Below, in pieces: positions 60,620 through 64,000 of a stretch of 64,000 nt of DNA. The position numbers were made by a program, and so were the translations under genes. Under the pieces are notes generated by a model, which saw only the letters and a list, made by a program, of their open reading frames with translations, did no database searches and was not told the origin of the DNA. How positions within the stretch are numbered: position 1 is the stretch's first letter; each line of letters opens with the position of its first letter. The stretch is from Dirofilaria immitis (lineage: Eukaryota; Nematoda; Chromadorea; Rhabditida; Onchocercidae): contig JAKNDB010000065.1 of the NCBI GenBank assembly GCA_024305405.1, positions 62,001 through 126,000 of the forward strand, written 5' to 3'.

Positions 60620-61260
60620 TTGCCTGAATCGACGAATTGTTTCTGCTTGAGATCTGAATTTATGCGAAATATTCCATTTTTATAATTTAAGTGATTTGAG
60701 GATTATTTTTTTGATATTTTTGAGAAATCTTAATCAATTCAACTTAATTCTCCTAATATCACTATATGCAGCATGAAATCTTTGAATAAAAACGCTTCTT
60801 AATCATTGCTATCTTTTTTGAAGAATTATAATAAAATTCAAAATGATATATGTTGCGTATAGAAAAAAATATCGACGAATTGATGTCTTCAACAATATTC
60901 AGGAAAACCAAAAATTTCCACTAATAAATAACAGCGATTGAAGTACGGAATCTGACACAGAATTGTGGAAAAACGAAATATATCAAAAAAATATATTAAT
61001 TAAAGGGCAATGAATTGTAATAAGTAATGAATACTATACTGATTGGAAAATTATTTGGAGACTGATTTAAACTATTTTTATAAGTACGCGATCTATGATC
61101 AAATAAATCGTAGTGCATTTAATCCTTTTACATAATTATACAATTTTTTTAATCTAAATATGATGAGTTAAAACGATTCATAAAAAAAGTGAGTTTGAAA
61201 AGCTTGGTAATCTGATTACTGTATATGTTTTATAGAATAATTAATTTTTATGGTATCATC
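60620..61260 (+). repeat. dispersed repeat family R2, copy 2
   Basis: Collinear with 20660-21660, with deletions. See the zinc-finger remnant on its left. Confidence 0.45.
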
Positions 61261-61954
61261 TGAAAATCATAGGTTTATGCAAATTTATGCAAATATATGT
61301 CATGATTGCTTCTATAACTTCGATGTAACTAGCAGCAGTATAAAATATTAATTTATAATTCCTTTCGTTCTGGAAAATAGAAAAATCGTTCTTGGAAATT
61401 GGTAAATGATATGCTATTGAAATAGATATCGAAACTATCACTTGCGTTTTCGTATTAGTTATTTAAGTTCCGAAATAATTAATTTCGATTGCTACATTTT
61501 ATTCATGTTTCATGCTTCACATACATTGCAAACTGAAATATAGTTGCATAAAGTTGCAGAGAAGAAGAATCAATTTTATTAATCAAATCTCTACCAAATT
61601 TTGATTATTATTAATTATTGTAGTTATTTTTGTTTGAGAAATAATTAATTTAATAAAGATTCAATGATGCAAAGCATGAAATAACATAATCGATCGCGCA
61701 TAAAAAATTTTGCTTATTTATTTATAATCATATCAGTTCAACGCAAATTCAAAGACCTTAATTACTATTCATCATTTTATCACTAACATTACATTAGTAT
61801 ACTTTTTAAATTTTATGAAATATATTAAAGTAAAGACGGAATATAGAAAACATATTTGTCATTAGTGTTTTTTTCTAATAAATATTGGGTTTTTTACAAC
61901 GGAAATTTTGTCTAACATTTTGAGATTACGATACGAAGGATATCAACAAAATTA
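61261..61954. other. AT-rich sequence, no gene
   Basis: ORF 61256-61441 (minus) overlaps repeat sequence and is not supported. Confidence 0.35.
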
Positions 61955-62200
61955 CAGTAATCGAAAAATTATTTAAATTTCTGCCACTATTGCCTGTTTG
62001 ATTACTTACTACGCTTCCATTTTCATAAGTATTTTTTTGCATCAAAATTACTTCCTTTTTAATAAATAAACATAAATAAATTGCCTTTTTCACTAGTCAA
62101 AAACGTGCTTTATATAATTCTAACAACGAAACGTTAATAGAATTGCGCATCTTACGTAAGATTACATCGACAGGTACGAATATCAAAAAAGAGTTGAATG
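61955..62200 (+). repeat. dispersed repeat family R1, copy 3
   Basis: Shares ATTATTTAAATTT.TGCCA, the TACATCGACAGG box and order with 16380-16620. Confidence 0.4.
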
Positions 62201-62223
62201 GAACAATATTGCAAGTATCCTTC

Positions 62224-62284
62224 TGTCATACACTGCGAAATGATGTACAAAGTCACTTTGTGTCATACACTGCGAAATGATGCA
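62224..62284. repeat. 37-bp tandem pair
   Basis: TGTCATACACTGCGAAATGA occurs twice, 37 bp apart. Confidence 0.75.
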
Positions 62285-62411
62285 CATTATCCATCCCTGA
62301 GTAAAAAGTGAATTTTTTATTTAATTTTTTTTAAATTTTTTTGTCATCATTTTGAGATAAATTCAATTCATTATCATTCATCGAAGCAAATATACATAAT
62401 TTTATTTCCAG

Positions 62412-62574
62412 GGAGATATTCAATATTGAACCGTTTTCCGTGCCGTTTCATAAAGATTGGTCTAAAGATGTCGGTTTAGTTCATCTCAATTCTACGACGA
62501 GTTCTTTGAATGATGGTTCAGTGTTTGCAATAATTGGGTTCAAGAAATATTGGCCTTACAGTGTTGAAAATTGA
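62412..62574 (+). CDS. terminal exon of an unidentified gene
   Basis: Preceded by TTTTATTTCCAG and open for 53 codons to TGA, entering with 1 nt of an incomplete codon. The peptide is hydrophilic/aromatic (EIFNIEPFSVPFHKDWSKDV, ending FKKYWPYSVEN) and markedly less AT-biased than its surroundings. No upstream exon in phase was found within 2 kb, where repeats R1 and R2 intervene. No family was recognised. Confidence 0.45.
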
Positions 62575-64000
62575 ATTTTCCAAGTTGTTAATAAAAAATA
62601 CTATACAATTTTTCGTCAACAAATTATTTCTAAAGAAATTACAGTTATTATTCAAGGTAGAAAGAAAGCCATAATATATCATAAATAAAATGACAAAATT
62701 GCGACACTTAAAAATTTGAAAATAGAAATTTATTGAAATATGCCGAAATACTTTATAATAAAAACATTTTTATTATATTTAAAATGTATGAACAATTCAA
62801 ATTTTATTTCATTTAAAAAGATATTGAATGAAATATCGAAAAAGAAAGCATAAAATAATAATAAAATGTCGAAATTTAAAACCTAAATTTGTCGACTGTT
62901 AAATTACACAAAGTGTTTAACTATCTATTTTTATAATATATAAATTATTTTGAATTTAAGAAATCGAATCCTAAAGATTTTGAAAAGTTTGCCAGTTGGT
63001 CTGAGTTTGAGAGCTCAATTTGCCTTGTTAGAGAGTTCACTGAAAACTTTTTTACAATTGTATGGAAAATTTCGTACAAATATTTGATTTCTTAATTTTA
63101 CAGCTATAAATGTAAGCACTGAAATGTAATTATATGCCAGTTTTAACTACTTTATATATGTATACATTATTTTAACAATTAGTTTATATTTAATAAATCT
63201 TTTCAACTTTTTTTCAACATTTCAACTAATCCTAATCAAATCAAATATATCCTGGATTTTCGCCAAACATATATCGCTCATTGCAGTGAATTGAATATTC
63301 TACAGTAAATAACCCACTAGATGAAATTCTAACTAATAATTTTTCACATGATAGTATCACATGATAGTAATTAAATCTACGTTAAATGATTTTGTTCATT
63401 CGATATAACATTGATTGTTCGTTTCCTTTATATTCCTTATTTTCTTTTTTAAAAATCCATTCCAGAAGTCGATTACTGTAATATAACGAGCTTTTGAAAT
63501 GGTTGATTTTCATCATCAAAGAAAGCCATTTTTCAAAGTAGATTTTGCGATATTTCATTATTTCTTTGTAAGAAAAGGTTTTGAAAATGTTACAGATAAA
63601 TATGACGAAACCCGATGTGAGCAATTTCATTTTAACGATTTCAAATATCATCGTATTAGCAAATGTTGTCATCATTTGTAGCAATCATCTTATAAGAGAG
63701 AAATATAAATATTATATCACAATGATCAATGAGCAAAAGGTGCTTTTTGACGATAATATTTTCCAGTGGTAATATTTTTTTTCCAATTGTTTCCATGTGA
63801 TACGAGATTGATGATCGAATTTGTTAAGCAAACGAATGAATAAATGAAGGTTTGAATATTTGATGATAATATAAATTCTTTGATTAAACAATGTTATTAC
63901 TAAATTTCAAAATTTTTTATTTACATTTTTTAATGATAAATTTGAAAATTTCGTTATAAATGATGTAAATAACAAGCAATGGTAATACTATTTTAGTTTT
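62575..64000. other. AT-rich sequence, weak open frames only
   Basis: Both strands are open around 63382-63772. The plus frame at 63581-63772 has one hydrophobic, membrane-like segment (FILTISNIIVLANVVIICS), but no splice or start context decides between strands. Confidence 0.3.

Noticed and set aside
1..64000. CRISPR arrays, operons, ribosome-binding sites, bacterial insertion sequences
   Set aside because: The sequence is eukaryotic; nothing of this kind is present, including no endosymbiont-like segment.

Overview
The window is AT-rich (roughly 70 percent or more A+T by eye) eukaryotic DNA with short, phase-consistent introns, nematode-type genes and BEL/Pao LTR retrotransposons. Nematode-specific signals are a DB-module cysteine protein (PF01682), small secreted Gly-X-Y collagen-like genes, and matches to the 22-nt SL1 spliced leader. 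The base composition and BEL load fit a filarial-type (clade III) nematode, but the species cannot be fixed from this sequence.

Layout: 1-3.3 kb holds candidate exons of an unidentified secreted protein (minus) and of another unknown gene (plus). 4.0-5.4 kb has a solo LTR with its target duplication and a decayed BEL protease fragment that carries a near-perfect SL1 sequence. An isolated 5.8S rRNA sequence lies at 6.6-6.8 kb. A 7.4-kb BEL/Pao element fills 7262-14676, with two LTRs, gag, pol, an envelope-like ORF and a perfect 5-bp target duplication; it is disabled by frameshifts, a stop codon and an integrase deletion. 14.7-24 kb is mostly gene-poor and carries dispersed repeats and a foldback element. 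24.2-29.8 kb is a direct duplication with one broken and one intact collagen-like gene (minus). A three-exon DB-domain gene is at 32.4-33.3 kb (plus). 34.7-37.3 kb has a repeat with an SL1-like core followed by a third, heavily decayed BEL copy, and then a 10-copy minisatellite.

The main host gene is a TBC-domain Rab GTPase-activating protein of the USP6NL/RN-tre type (41.8-51.9 kb, plus, 16 coding exons). Its exon phases are consistent throughout, but three single-base deficits in homopolymers break the frame. Next come a solo BEL LTR (53.3 kb), a BEL fragment (55.8-58.0 kb), and the 5' end of a hyccin/FAM126 gene (minus, 59.3 kb downward), whose downstream intron appears to contain that BEL fragment. 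The last 4 kb holds a zinc-finger pseudogene, dispersed repeats and one well-supported terminal exon of an unknown gene.

The two best-identified host genes both belong to membrane-traffic and phosphoinositide biology (a Rab GAP and a PI4-kinase complex subunit), but they are separate transcription units on opposite strands. Nothing indicates an operon. All gene models were read by eye from splice signals and reading frames.
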